A stretch of DNA of 64,000 bases from Mermis nigrescens (Eukaryota > Nematoda > Enoplea > Mermithida > Mermithidae). The stretch spans positions 233,379 to 297,378 of the forward strand of contig JAVLUZ010000015.1 of NCBI GenBank assembly GCA_036768485.1. The letters are read 5' to 3'. The first letter of the stretch is position 1. Each line of letters starts with the position of its first letter. The translations under genes and the position numbers were made by a program. Shown here in pieces: positions 41,519 through 52,402 of the stretch. The notes below the pieces were generated by a model. The model saw only the letters and a list, made by a program, of their open reading frames with translations. It was not told the DNA's origin and did no database searches.

Positions 41519-43367
41519 ATAATTTTGAGGTTTTTGAACTTCCCTGAACGAACTAGAAAGATTCAGAACATGAGACATAGTTCATTAGAAAGAACGTTAA
41601 ATTTTCTAGCTATTTATTGAAAAAAATTTTGAAATATGTCAGAAACTCACAGAATAATAGCTAAAAACATTAAAAGCTACAGTATGACAGCCTTCCTGGC
41701 GGCCATATTGAAAAACTGTAATTCTTTAGTAAATTAGACAAATAGGATATCATTCGAGCGAGCTTTTTTGGGGCTTTCGAAAATGTGCTTAAACATCTAA
41801 TAATATGAAAAATAGCGCTGGTAAATGCATACCTTAAAGGGGCAGCCATATTGGAAAAACTTGAATTGAAATTGCAGGACGAACTATTCAGAAACGCGAA
41901 AAACAAACAGGGGTGAAATTTAGAGCACAAAAATGTCTAACTATTTTGCTATTTTCCAAAATATAAAACTTAACCTGCATACTGTAGTGACCAACCAAAG
42001 TTTGAGTACTTTTTCGAGCCCAGCATACTGTAGACATAAGCTAGCTATACTTTTTTCAGCAAAATAGTTTTATTTTAAAATTGTCTATCTAAAACATTTT
42101 ATTTTATGAAAATCCGTTGAGTGGTTCTTGAGTTCATCTCAAAAAACCTCACTTCACTGAAATGAGTCATTCGATGGTGAGCAGGTTCATCAGCTTTGAC
42201 CGACTGTCAAACTGTAGGCATGTCATAACATGAAACATGAACTAATTTTTGAGCAAGCTGAATGAAATGTGATCATTTATTGTATTTATTTTTACCAGCG
42301 GATCAAATGTTATACTCATAAATGTACTCAAATTCTCAAATTGAGTGAAAACGATGTGTACGAGTTATGTGCCTTATAATTATTATTTACAACTCGCGCT
42401 CACTTTGCTCGCGTCTGAAAATTTGTATCGTGCTGAGAGCGCAAGGGTGACCACTTCCATTTAATTTAAATTTTCCCATTTTTTGATTAATCTTCAATTA
42501 TTTTTGGTGTAATAATCAATTAACTTCAATGCTAATACATAATCTTATTGTTAATTGTTATGTTAAGGTAAGATACCTAAGGTGAGTAGATATACACAAG
42601 TTAGTGTTATCGATTTTATAGCATAATTTCAGTGTAGTTTAGTCTTTGCCTTACAAATTTGTTGCTGAGTTCCTATCACTTTAAGTATCAGAGAATTTCT
42701 GTCACAACATTTTCTACTTGTTTGAGAATTGTATCTATCTCAAGCATTACGTGTAGCCAAGCTGAGAAATTTAGGGTTGGTGAAGTATCACGATGTTTCT
42801 GGTCAAGGTGTATGGTATCAACCTAGGTATGCAATAACTATCATGGTTTACAGAGTTAGCAGCAAAGTGAATACTGGTTGATGATCTGCAAAGTAGTATT
42901 AGCTTATTGTTTTATCAACTCAGTGTTATGAGTCTGAAGGTTTCAGCTAATGAAGTGCGGAGTTAGCACTAACTTGCGTTATTATGAGTAGTATATTGCT
43001 GTTGCAGTTGGCTGTAAAAGTTGTTAATATTGCCTACCTAACGGCAAAGTGAACTGGTGTAAAGATACCAACCATGAACTCTGTATGCAGTAGACCACGA
43101 ACATCATTGGACTCAGAACAGGTAAGAGTTTATGAAATCTTGGCTTGCATGTGATGCTCTGAGACAGATAGTAGTGATCTGAAATCAATTGTACTATGAG
43201 ATACCATAATAGTAAGGTGTTTAGTGTTTAGGGGTATTAGTGTTACGAACTAGGTATTTTGAGAAAAGTCGTGAGGTAATAACGTGCTTGTTAGAGTCAT
43301 AACTAAAGGTAATTAAACAGATTATTTATAATTCGATTTTCTGCCTCGGTGGAAACTCAGCTTTTTC
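41519..43367 (+). other. Non-coding 3' region of the Gypsy element
   Basis: About 1.85 kb between the extra coding region and the purine tract has no supported frame. It is AT-rich with repeated TGAAGT/AGTAT-type phrases (42780-43260). It is unusually long for an untranslated region of this group and may hold remains of another gene. Confidence 0.5.
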
Positions 43368-43378
43368 AAAAAGGGGCG
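43368..43378 (+). other. Polypurine tract
   Basis: AAAAAGGGGCG lies immediately before the 3' LTR, as needed for plus-strand priming; only the C is not a purine. Confidence 0.8.
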
Positions 43379-43814
43379 TGTAGTGGAAATCTGTTTAATA
43401 GCGTATCTAACGTAGAAATCTACCTAAAAGTTATAGCGTGTGGAAATGTCCCTTAAGTGTGTAGAAATAGGTTATATCATATAGGGCGTGATTATTACGA
43501 TTGACGTCTAGTGACGCGTTTTTCTATTGGCTGACTAAGAAATTTGAATACTACATCTCTTCATTTTTTGATATCACCCAGCGATTTTCTCTTTATGGGA
43601 AGTCGTCCATTTATATTGTCGTTCAAGAGCGTCGGGCTTTCGTTGTAGTTTCTGTGGTATTATAACCACAAGTCGTCCATTTATACTACCGCTCGAGTGC
43701 GTCTGGCTTTCGTTATCGATTTTGTGGCACGTTTAGTAAACATATCACGAGCATTCACCCATTTGAAGGACCTCGGGATAGCATCTCCGCCATTGAAAAC
43801 CAATCAACGCAACA
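43379..43814 (+). repeat. 3' LTR (436 bp), MITE-free
   Basis: Starts TGTAGTGGAAATC and ends GCAACA, followed by the target duplication TCTG. It keeps the empty site of the MITE found in the 5' LTR. A paired GTCGTCCATTTATA motif lies at ~43600 and ~43670. Confidence 0.93.
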
Positions 43815-44060
43815 TCTGCGTACCTACCTAACCCCGGTATGCTCGCAAGGTCAGTTGACCTATCTCAACCCAAATCTCAAGTTGATAAATTAGCTTGTGT
43901 TCCAACCACTAAGTAATTTCAGAAATGTTTTGGTTCCTAATATGTGTAGCACTCTAAATCTTCATTCAAACAACAGCAAGCTCTAATCTGGACAGTCATC
44001 ATCAAAAGATTAAATAATATTTTGATTATTTTTGGATTGAGGCATAGATAAGGGACTTTC

Positions 44061-45169
44061 TAAAAATAAGTCGGAGACAAGACATAACATTGTTTACCTT
44101 TCCAATTTCAGTCGGAATAAAATATAAAATTTATCTTCATCGGCCCGGCCTTACCCTCGATATAACAAATCACTGGGTAGTTTTTTTCCAATTTGATAAA
44201 GTCGGCACAAACAAAATAAAACAAAAGGTGCTCCAATGGCATAACGTGACCCGACTGCCAACACGACTGAATCCTCTCCCTCACATGATTAATTATAGTA
44301 TATAATGTATAATCATCAATCAAAACAAATTACATACAGACTGAAATAACTTTTAGCCAAGTCATAGGATTTACTTTTTACAGCGGTAATTCAAATAAAT
44401 AATTTACTGATCTTAATGCATACATAACTCAGGTTTACCGGACAAGTACCTAATGGAATTTTGAAATGAAAAATAGGATTAAATTGGGAACTGTAGGCAT
44501 AACCTCGAGCTAGCACATCCTTAAGATGGTTACTCAAATAGCTATGGGATTCCGTGATGGTGTAACGTTGTAATCGATTTGCTTCCGGGATGGCAATAAT
44601 AAACTGTTCGGTATTATGTTCGTAAGGTGTTACATACGCAGTTACATACCTGTTGCAAAAAATGTCTACCAGTTCAAATTTCAACTATAATAACTCATTT
44701 TATAGATAAATGACCGCGAATCTCATTAAATTAAGCATGCGTAAGTCGTATATGTACGAATTTCCATCAAAAGATGAAAAGAACAAAAAAATTTTAAAAT
44801 TCGGCATCGGACTTCAAAGTGGTTTTTTACTCGCTACAGTAAACCGTGGTAGCTTGAAATGCTTGTATTCGCAGCAGTATCAACTTTCGCATCTAAGAAG
44901 ATATTATTTAACGATTTCTAAGTAATAGAATGGAAAAAAATGTCGATTTCTTTAAACCATACTTTTTCCCCTATTTACGGTTAGTAGTGCCAGGGTAATA
45001 TAATATTTTTATAGGCAAACACTTATTTCAATTCAATTGTGTACCAATATAAACTTTTGTGTCTCTGCAATGTATTGAAGTTGTGTATGCGAAAATTAAT
45101 TATATCAATTTACCCCTTTTTTATAAATTTTAATTATTATTATATATGCTGTGAATGCATTTTATTGAT
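44061..45169. other. No confident gene; possible minus-strand exon
   Basis: On the minus strand 44684-44391 is open for 97 codons. A TTTTTTGCAACAG acceptor-like site lies at ~44650 and a CCG/GTAAAC donor-like site at ~44440; between them ~68 residues (FIIAIPEANRL, SYLSNHLKDVLARG) have a natural-looking composition. I do not recognise the protein. Other frames here overlap each other and are not supported. Confidence 0.25.
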
Positions 45170-45400
45170 TGAGATTGTCGAGCTGCACGAAGTGTGGCAT
45201 TATCCGAGACAGATCAGTATGATCCAGCGACGAAAAGTGGCGGCCTTTTCGCGCAGTATATCAACACATTCCTTCGTTTAAAGCAGCAAACTGACGGCTA
45301 CCCGACCAAGGCTACCAGAGCAAAAGCTCGAGTACGTCCAAAATGTGATACCGTCGAAGGTATCAAACCCGATCCGGCCAAAATCGAACGAAACCAAAAA
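45170..45400 (+). pseudogene. Type-B DNA polymerase fragment (Polinton/Maverick-like)
   Basis: ELHEVWHYP codons (frame 45039-45281) pass, by a frame change at ~45207, into DQYDPATKSGGLFAQYINTFLRLKQQTDGYP and, later, VEGIKPDPAKIERN. This order (EVWHYP..YD..TGG-F..YINTFLKLKQEASG.P ... EGI.LD..KI..NP) is one I know from protein-primed type-B DNA polymerases of Polinton/Maverick elements and their relatives. The piece stops before the catalytic DTDS block. It is a short, frameshifted relic; no capsid, integrase or packaging ATPase is seen nearby. Confidence 0.65.
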
Positions 45401-45539
45401 TTTTCAGCCTATACTTTCTTGAGTGTCGCGCCGACATTCTTCCAATTCAATTTAATTCACCTAGTTCACGATCACAAGACAAATAGAATAAAATTTTGAT
45501 TTTTTCATCCTGTTTTTGATAAACTCGCATATTGTATAC

Positions 45540-45784
45540 CACACCTGGGCGTGGGGGGTTTGGGGGGTATGCATGCCCGATAAACCAAAATAACCCCCCA
45601 GCAATCGAAATACCCCCAGAATTCAATTTTTGGAATTTTTTTGTTTTTTCGCAATTTTTTGATGCCAATGGAGAGTGCTCGATGAGAAACGTTGAATAAT
45701 GGTGTTTTTTCGCCACACCACCATTTTTAGACCATTTTTTGTCCTTTTAAAAATCATGAACCCCCAGAATTTAGGTGCTGCCCA
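45540..45784 (+). mobile_element. MITE family M copy, 3' end replaced
   Basis: Starts CACACCTGGGCG at 45540 and keeps the core, but ends GGTGCTGCCCA, where a GC-rich tip CAGAGTCCTGCGCGGGG takes over. No 8-bp duplication can be tested. Confidence 0.75.
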
Positions 45785-45955
45785 GAGTCCTGCGCGGGGC
45801 GGGTCCGCCCGCCCCGCCCCGCCCCGCAGGCCCGCGCGGCCCGCGCGGGCTTTTTGCGGGGCGGGTCACACGGCTGGCGGGGCGGGGCGGGGCGGGCGGG
45901 GCGGGGCGGGCTTTATTTTCTAAAAATTTTGACGGGGCGGGGCGGGGCGGGCCTT
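45785..45955. repeat. GGGGCGGG array with hAT-like tip
   Basis: Starting CAGAGTCCTGCGCGGG, the stretch is almost wholly GGGGC/GGGCGGG units, in both orientations around 45800-45860, then one orientation to 45953. It belongs in kind with the other GC-rich subterminal arrays. The open frames across it come from its composition. Confidence 0.6.
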
Positions 45956-46162
45956 TCTTTTTTTTAATTTTTGTTGTGCAAAAGGATAAGTGCGCGAAAT
46001 TGATTTCCATGCACAAGGTTTCGCGAAATAGACTATAGGTCTAAGTAATGCTCTGCTGCTCATCCATTGAATAAATACTTAATGAAATTGAACACATGGG
46101 GGCTGTTAAAATAATACAAATTGAAATAATCCAGCTTTACCATGCATAAGCTTACATATATA

Positions 46163-46961
46163 CAGTGTTTCAAAAAAACGAAACTCATATTTGACCTCGT
46201 AACTTCCCAACGGCTCGCTCAATTTCAATGCAAATTGTTTTAAACGATAGACGAAAACCTCCGTAATAAGCTTGCTAAGTTTCGTATCCGTAGCTTGCTC
46301 TGTTCTTGTGCAACGCGCAATTGTGTAAAAGTCGTTTTTTTCATTAGATACAATGCGTGTTTAGAAATAAATCATGTGTTTGCAACGTTGTAGCTTTTAA
46401 TCGAGTAAACATTTTAGAATACAGTCAGCTCTATTCAAAAGCCTGTTTGTCTAGCTGTTAGCCTGTAAATTTTCGTAATATTTCGCTACTGAGTTCGAGA
46501 GTTATTGAGCTTTCGCCAAATGTCATTCCTTAGGTCATTCACAAGCGCAAGCAACTTGCTGCTTATTTTGTCATTGCTGGCTCAATCGCCAAGGGATAGA
46601 CCTTAGGCAAAAGCTCAATAGCTCTTGAATCTACAAACAAAATAAAACTAAAATTTAGAGGCAAGTAGCTAGATAAATGAGCTTTTGATTAAAGCAAAAT
46701 GTATTCCAAAATGTTCACTCGATCTAAAGCTACAACGTCACAAACACATATTTATTTCTTACGACACATTGTATTTAATGAAAAAAACGACTTTTACCCA
46801 AATGCGCCTTGTACAAGAACAAATAAAGCTGCGAAAACGAAACTTTGCAAGATAATTATGAAGGTTTTTATCTATTGATTAAAGCAAGTTACATTCGAAT
46901 TGAGCGATTCGCTTTGAAGTTACAACGTCTGATATGGGTTTCGTTTTTTTGAAACACCCTG
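46163..46961. mobile_element. Palindromic mariner-like element, 799 bp
   Basis: The tips CAGTGTTTCAAAAAAACGAAA and, reversed, CAGGGTGTTTCAAAAAAACG are flanked by TA in a TATATA context. Similarity between the halves goes on through almost the whole length (matching blocks TTGTGCAACGCGCAATTG / AAATGCGCCTTGTACAAG, AAATAAATCATGTGTTTG / CAAACACATATTTATTT), with the centre near 46560. TA duplication and ACAGGGTGTTTC-type tips fit Tc1/mariner. There is no transposase. Confidence 0.75.
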
Positions 46962-46989
46962 TATATATAGGAAGGCAGGTACCTACATA

Positions 46990-47269
46990 CACACGTGGGC
47001 GCGGAGGGGAGGGGGGTTGGGGGGCCTGCACCCCCCGAAAGTTGAAATATCCCTCCCCCCAGAAATCAAAATACCCCCCCCCAGAAAATTTTTTTTTGCT
47101 TTTTCAGCAATTTTTTGATGCCATTGGATAGTGCTTGATGAGAAACGTCGAAAAATGGTGTTTTTTTGTTATACGACCACTTTTAAGACCATTTTTTGAC
47201 CTTTAAAAATTTTTTCACCCCCCAGAAATTTCTTCACCCCCCCCAGAATTTTGGTGCTGCCCACCTATG
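46990..47269 (+). mobile_element. MITE family M copy
   Basis: Ends CACACGTGGGCGCGG and GCTGCCCACCTATG with the family core between. Flanking octamers (CCTACATA, CTTATGAC) do not match, so the duplication has decayed or one flank was changed. Confidence 0.78.
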
Positions 47270-48303
47270 CTTATGACTGCTGATGCAAAGGAAAACAATT
47301 GTAGAAAAATGTCATAAGCTTTTCACAGTAAGATAATAAACAAATGCTCATAGTAGGTAAAGAAATGTTTTACATTTTTTTGCATAGATACTGAAAAGTA
47401 ATCGGCTAAATGGATGCATGCGTGCTAGCTGAATATTGTCAGTGACAGTCCAACAAACTGGCATTAAGACAAAATTAAGGTATTTTTATTTCTAGTCAGC
47501 TTTTTGTGATAGACAACAAACAGTTTTATAATGAATTGCAATAAAAAATTCTACACAACACCAAACTTTCGGCTGCTTAAGCAACTTTGGAAGCAATTCC
47601 TGAGCCGAAAGTCAGTGCTGGTCTACGATCTTAGAAAAAAAGAGAGAGTGATTTTTTAGGTTTCTCAGGACTAAAAACAGCAAATCGCCAAATGTAAAAC
47701 CACTTATCAAGTGACTGTTTGCCTATAAAAAAGAACAAAGCTTAATTTATCCATCACGAATCATATTAACGATAAATTTTAAGTGGCGCAGCAATGTTCG
47801 TCGAAGAACAAGTTTTGAAAACTAAGAACGGAATCGATAAAATTGTGCATATTTCCAAAGTTGCATTAGATAACCAAAGTCATACAATGTGTTAAGGAAC
47901 AGAGTTTAAACATATGCAGCGAGAATTATATCCCAAATCATGCGGGCGAATCCTGCGAGGCAAAGGAGAGTAGGAGCGCAGCAAGGACGTTGGAGTGAGG
48001 TTAAAACACTTAGTGGATGGCGAGGCGTGATCGGCTGCCGACGAAGGCCTACTATCCAATGAACTAGCCGTCGAGCGGACCAACTCGGATTCCCAAACTG
48101 GCGGAGTGATTTGGGAGGGCACTTAAGTATCGATTATTTCTACTCTTAATCTAGTCGGTGAAGCAGCAGGTTCTGGCCTAGAAAAAACGAAAGTACCGCC
48201 AGCCAAAAGAGTCATTGTTCAAGCGGCGGGGCATGAAGAAAGTAGCGCATTTTTCCGTCCTATATTTTCATTACACGCTTTTCGTCGTTTTCTATTATAT
48301 TGT
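47270..48303. other. No recognised gene
   Basis: A GC-richer block at 47910-48125 has open frames on both strands (one ending SNELAVERTNSDSQTGGVIW on the plus strand) that might be retroelement debris, but no domain is recognised. Confidence 0.25.
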
Positions 48304-48311
48304 GATATATT

Positions 48312-49111
48312 CAGGCCGTATCCAGGATTTTATTTCGGGGGGGGGGGCCGAAAATTTTTGAGACCAGATATCTCGAGAACCATTAGGAGATAGGCGAAAA
48401 TAAAGACAGTTTTGAACGTATCTCGGCAAGCTCTATTCGACGGTGAAGAAAAATTTCAACAAAAAAATTAAAAATTTCTCACTTTGTTTCATATTGATAT
48501 ATAGCAAATTTATCATTTAAGCTGATTTCTCATCACTTAATCGACGAATTATCTCTTAACTCTTGCCTTAATCATTGTGCTTTACAGAGAAAAACAATAC
48601 GGATAGCGAATCATTCGGCGCCAAGCGCCGAAAAAAATTGACATATTCTGCATGTCAAGTTCAAATTTGAGCGGTTTTAAGCGGGTCAGAAGACAAAAAA
48701 CCTATATAAACAATAAAGATGGCGCGAAGCGCCGGAAAAATTTCATGTTTTCCATGCCATAAGTCAAATTTGAGCTGTTTTGAGTGAGCTAGAAGGCAAA
48801 AACAATAGCTAAACAATGAATCCGGCGCAAAGCGTTAGAAAAAAATGTACATACTCTCTATGTCTAACTCAAATTTGACCGATTTCCAGCGGTTTAGAAG
48901 ACAAAACCTTACATAAACAATAAATCCGGCGCGAAGCGCCAGAAAATTTTGAGTTTACTAGCTCAAAATTACGCTAAAAACCTGTTTTGGCGGTGTTTCA
49001 GACCCACTTCACCAATTTTTTATTTTTCCCTTTGGGGGACCCTTGGGAAAAAGAATATTTTTTCCGATTTCGGGGGGGCAGGCCCCCCCGCCCCCCCTGG
49101 ATACGGGCCTG
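48312..49111. mobile_element. hAT family A, complete non-autonomous copy, 800 bp
   Basis: CAGGCCGTATCCAGG at the left and CCTGGATACGGGCCTG at the right are inverted (one base missing on the left). An exact 8-bp duplication GATATATT flanks it (48304-48311; 49112-49119). Poly-G/C runs lie beside both tips. The interior is largely a ~110-bp tandem repeat. No transposase is encoded. Other members: 12490, 12617 and 49788-52402. Confidence 0.9.
48616..48960. repeat. ~110-bp tandem repeat with GGCGCGAAGCGCC palindrome
   Basis: Four units each start with GGCGC(G/C)AAGCGCC then GAAAAA, a TTCAAATTTGAGC-like block, GGTTAGAAGACAAAA and AACAATAAATCC. Similar palindromes at near-regular spacing are in family C elements (51500, 51598, 55324, 55426, 56268), and singly near 54571 and 57948. 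Confidence 0.75.
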
Positions 49112-49267
49112 GATATATTTATATTTGAAATACTTGCTGTGCGACACATCAAGTCAGGAATGCCTCGAGTGATAAACCCATGTAATTAACTGAATTTTAA
49201 TGCTGACTTGCTGAACTAAGCGAAAATTTAGCTTTAACACCGCATCGAGCATATGCCCCATATATAC

Positions 49268-49666
49268 ACAGGTGGGCAATGCCACGCCACCCGCGCCACT
49301 GGGTGGCACCAGAAGGCACTCCGGTACCTTCAGAACCCCAGCAGGGTGGCGACGGAAAAAACAGTTTTTGATTGGGGGGGGTAGAATTTTTTAATCAAAA
49401 AAAAAGTTAGAAAATGATATAACCAACCAACTAGCCAACCAATCAACCAACTAGCCAACCAACCAACCAACTAACCAGCCAATCAACCAGCCAACTAGCT
49501 AAACCAACCAACCACCTACCCAACAAAAACAACTAACAAACTGGCCAAACAAACAACCAACCAATCAACTAGCCGACCGCTCAACCACCCAACTAGCCAA
49601 CCAACCAACCAACCTCAACAAAAGAGACCCCGATACCTTCAGAACCAAAATCCATTGCCCAGGTAT
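49268..49666. mobile_element. hAT-like element H with (CCAA)n-type core
   Basis: ACAGGTGGGCAATG and, reversed, ATACCTGGGCAATGG are the tips. Flanks ATATATAC (49260-49267) and GCATATAC (49667-49674) agree at 6 of 8. Next to the tips both ends carry ACCTTCAGAACC-like text. The middle (49417-49615) is a CCAACCAACTAGCCAA-type simple repeat that has expanded. Confidence 0.55.
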
Positions 49667-50136
49667 GCATATACAATGCATTATGCATCACAAGAATTTG
49701 CATTATTACGAAATAATCACGAACTCGAGTCATAATAGAAAAGGCATTCGGCCATTCACTACAATCCCTTTAATACATAGGTAACTAAAAGCCCGTAACC
49801 AGGATTTCCTTTAGGGGGGGGGGCGAAAATTTTGAGTTCAAACATTTGAGAACCATTAGGAGATGCAACTGATTTCACATCATTCTATCAACAAACAATT
49901 TCTAACTTTTGTAAAGATAACCAATATAAAAAGGAATAATTGGGCGCGGTCTAACTCAAACTTGAGCGATACTGAGCGGGATGGAAGACCAAAACTAAAT
50001 CCGGCGTGGGGAATTTTGCATTACCTAGGTCAAAAGTACTTTCAAAACCCGTTTTGACGGTGTTCCAGTTCTACTTCGAGAATTTTTTTTCGTTTTGGGG
50101 ACCTTTGCGTGATACAAAAATTATATTCATTCCCGA

Positions 50137-52361
50137 TAGAGCTGCACGCGGGTACCCGAACGGGTACCCGAGTACCCGGATAGAAAATAATTTTACTACC
50201 CGAATCCCCTAATATAAAATGGAAAATTAGCACTGCAGTTATGCAATATGTGCTAAGAATTGAATTAGAAACCTAGAAACATATTGCTTCTAAAGTGCGA
50301 CTGAATCACAATGTAAATGTGATTTGATATAATCAACCGTAAAATGTTAAATAAGCGAGTCTGTTAATATTTCCTATTAACACAATATATCGCGCATACG
50401 GTCTAGGCTTATTCCATTATTCAGCTCTTTAGTTACATTATTTTATTTGTGCCGAATTCTTCTTATTCTTCATTGTAAACAAATTTAAACAAGAAATTAT
50501 CTCTTGCGACACTTTTTTTATAATGCATTCACTTTTTATAAAGCATTCATAAGTTTAAACTGCAACTTTTATTCACATCGTGCGCGCAACTGTTTTAGTT
50601 AGACCTGGTTCAAAGCCTATCGATGTTCCAAATGCAGTCAGCCATAGGCGTAGCCAGGGGGCATTGGGGGTACCTGCCCCTTCGAAATTTTTCAGAAAAT
50701 ATTGTTGATTTTTTTGTTGCAATGATGTATGTCCAGAAAACTGAGTTCAAAAAGGCAAAAACGTCAGAATTTTCCGCGCCGAGTCATTATTATTTATTGC
50801 TATATAGATCCAACGAATTTAAAAGCTTGAATCAATTAAAATAATCCAGCACTCCACATCACTTTAGTAATTTAATGCACTATTTGTTCGTTGAATGAAA
50901 CTGCGCATGCTTGTTGAGCATGATAGTAAAAGTGCGAAAATGATTGCGAACCAGTTTGTTCTATTCTCTGCTTTGTTTGTCTTTTGTGTACCAGTTTGTC
51001 TATTCTTTGTTTCGTTTATCTTTCTTTACAAGGACACATAATCCTATTTTAATTGGAAGGAATGGCCAAATTTTCTTATGTTTTTGCGCATTTCTTGTTC
51101 TATGAACTGCATTTTGTTAATTAGAAGGCCACAAATGGGCCTGAAAACGGTAAGAACAAAATTTTCATGGATACATCTTTCTATATCTTATTGGCAGCGA
51201 TCCGTTGCTGCGCTATGTACCTAGCAGAGGTCGAAAAACGCATTTCAGATCAGTTTGTGCAATGTAGGAGTTCATCAATTTTAAGTGTTTTTGGGCTTGC
51301 TTCCGAACCGAGATTTGGCCGATTTTGCGAAAATTTTAACGTTACTATTTAACATTAAAATGTTTTTTTACAAAATTTTTTCGGGACTCTGCCCCGGATC
51401 CCGCTCGCCACCTCAGACGTCCCGCAGCCATAAAATCTCGTTGTACATGTGCAACGAGATTTTAGGGAGAACAAGCCAGGTAAAAGGGTTAGGAATTTCT
51501 AAAAATTTCCGGCGTTTCGCGCCGGCATTAATTTGTCTGCTTTGTATGATTTAAGCGGTATAAATTGAGTTTAATGTGCAAAAACGTCAAAATGTTCCGG
51601 CGCATAGCGCCGCCAGTTACTGTTCTTTCTTTTTGTAAAGCTCCAGCATTGCGTTTAAAAGCCTGAATCACTCAAAATATCTTCAGTCAAAGTTAATAAT
51701 TCGCAGTTTTCTTGTTAGAAGCTTGAATTGTCAAAACTGTTTCGTACAAATTTGATAATTTTCTGCTCTATCAGATTATTAGTATTCACAGAGCTACAAA
51801 CTGTTAAGGGTGGAAAAAATGACTAAATTTCTTGGCACTTTGCGCCACTTATGAATTCCGAACTGTTTGTCAATAGAAAGGCCGTAAATTCTACACGAAA
51901 ACGTTTATGCCCCCCGAACCAAAATTCTGACTACGTCTCTGCAGTCAGCTCCAGATAGACTTAGACTTGTTTTTGAATAAATTTTCATTTCCGGTTGATT
52001 TCAAAATTGCTTTTCGTCAATGTGTTTTCCTGCTTCAAATGTTTTAATGACGCTATGAAGATACAAAACCTGCTTCACAATTTTTTGCTTTGAATTATGA
52101 AAATGACTTAAATTTCATTAAATGCATACGAATTCTTCAGATTAAAGCCTTGATTCTATTTAATCTTGCATTAATTTTTCAATAATTTCACTGCTTAAAT
52201 ATCACTTTGCCCTATACCTCACTGTCAACCGTAAATAAACGATGTTCACTGCATTCTCTTTTATCTAAGGTCCTACCCGGGTATACCTGGGTACCCGAAT
52301 TACCCGGGTAATGAAATAGCCGGGTACCCGGGTAGTAAAATTTGCAAAGTGTGCAGCTCTA
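50137..52361. mobile_element. hAT-like family B with GGGTACCC arrays
   Basis: TAGAGCTGCACGCGGGTACC at the left; reversed right end TAGAGCTGCACAC. CGGGTACCCG arrays lie at 50149-50179 and 52276-52341. Flanks ATTCCCGA (50129-50136) and CTTCCCGG (52362-52369) agree at 6 of 8. The interior is non-coding and is itself split by family C; without that it would be ~920 bp. Confidence 0.75.
50643..51941. mobile_element. hAT-like family C, 1,299 bp, innermost
   Basis: Left tip CATAGGCGTAGCCAG; reversed right tip CAGAGACGTAGTCAG. An exact 8-bp duplication CAGTCAGC flanks it (50635-50642; 51942-51949). It holds GGCGC.AAGCGCC palindromes near 51500 and 51598 and a GGACTCTGCCCC motif at 51387. A reversed relative is at 55320-56407. 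No transposase frame is visible. Confidence 0.88.
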
Positions 52362-52402
52362 CTTCCCGGTGAGGCAGCCCCCGCCCCTGAATACGGGGCA
52401 AG

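Larger units (their letters stand above)
32370..43814 (+). mobile_element. Ty3/Gypsy LTR retrotransposon with nested insertions
   Basis: TG...CA long terminal repeats (32370-33052 and 43379-43814), a 4-bp target duplication TCTG (32366-32369; 43815-43818), PBS right after the 5' LTR and a purine tract before the 3' LTR define the ends. Internal order is gag, zinc knuckles, protease, reverse transcriptase, RNase H, integrase with a GPY/F-like end, then a non-pol coding region. The order RT-RNase H-integrase is that of Ty3/Gypsy. Two insertions (32510-32754; 36373-37347) and several frame breaks disable it. Without insertions it is ~10.2 kb, long for this group, mainly because of the extra ~3.3 kb after integrase. 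The LTRs agree at roughly 97-98% by eye, so insertion is fairly recent. Confidence 0.92.
32155..44060 (-). mobile_element. Older LTR-X copy split by the Gypsy element
   Basis: Sequence at ~32155-32365 and at 43819-44060, read on the minus strand, lines up with adjoining parts of the LTR-X insert at 1685-2737 (for example ATTGCTGACCGC.TTTTG, AGCAAAGCCCTA and GTCAGTTGACCTATCTCAA). The Gypsy element lies exactly between, so it landed in this copy. Both outer edges fade out, so the copy is partial and old. Confidence 0.55.
49788..52402. mobile_element. hAT family A copy broken by family B
   Basis: The left end GCCCGTAACCAGG with G run and AAAATTTTGAG matches the start of 48312-49111 (including AACCATTAGGAGAT), and the right end CCTGAATACGGGGC matches its end. 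Everything from 50137 to 52361 is a later insertion. Outer duplication is not convincing. Confidence 0.65.

Noticed and set aside
45699..46038. Three overlapping frames rich in Gly, Ala, Pro and Arg
   Set aside because: They cross the GGGGCGGG array in several phases; the open state is due to composition.
48616..48960. CRISPR-like array
   Set aside because: Regular palindromic repeats are present, but unit and 'spacers' are alike, the repeats are ~110 bp tandem units in a hAT element, and the DNA is eukaryotic.
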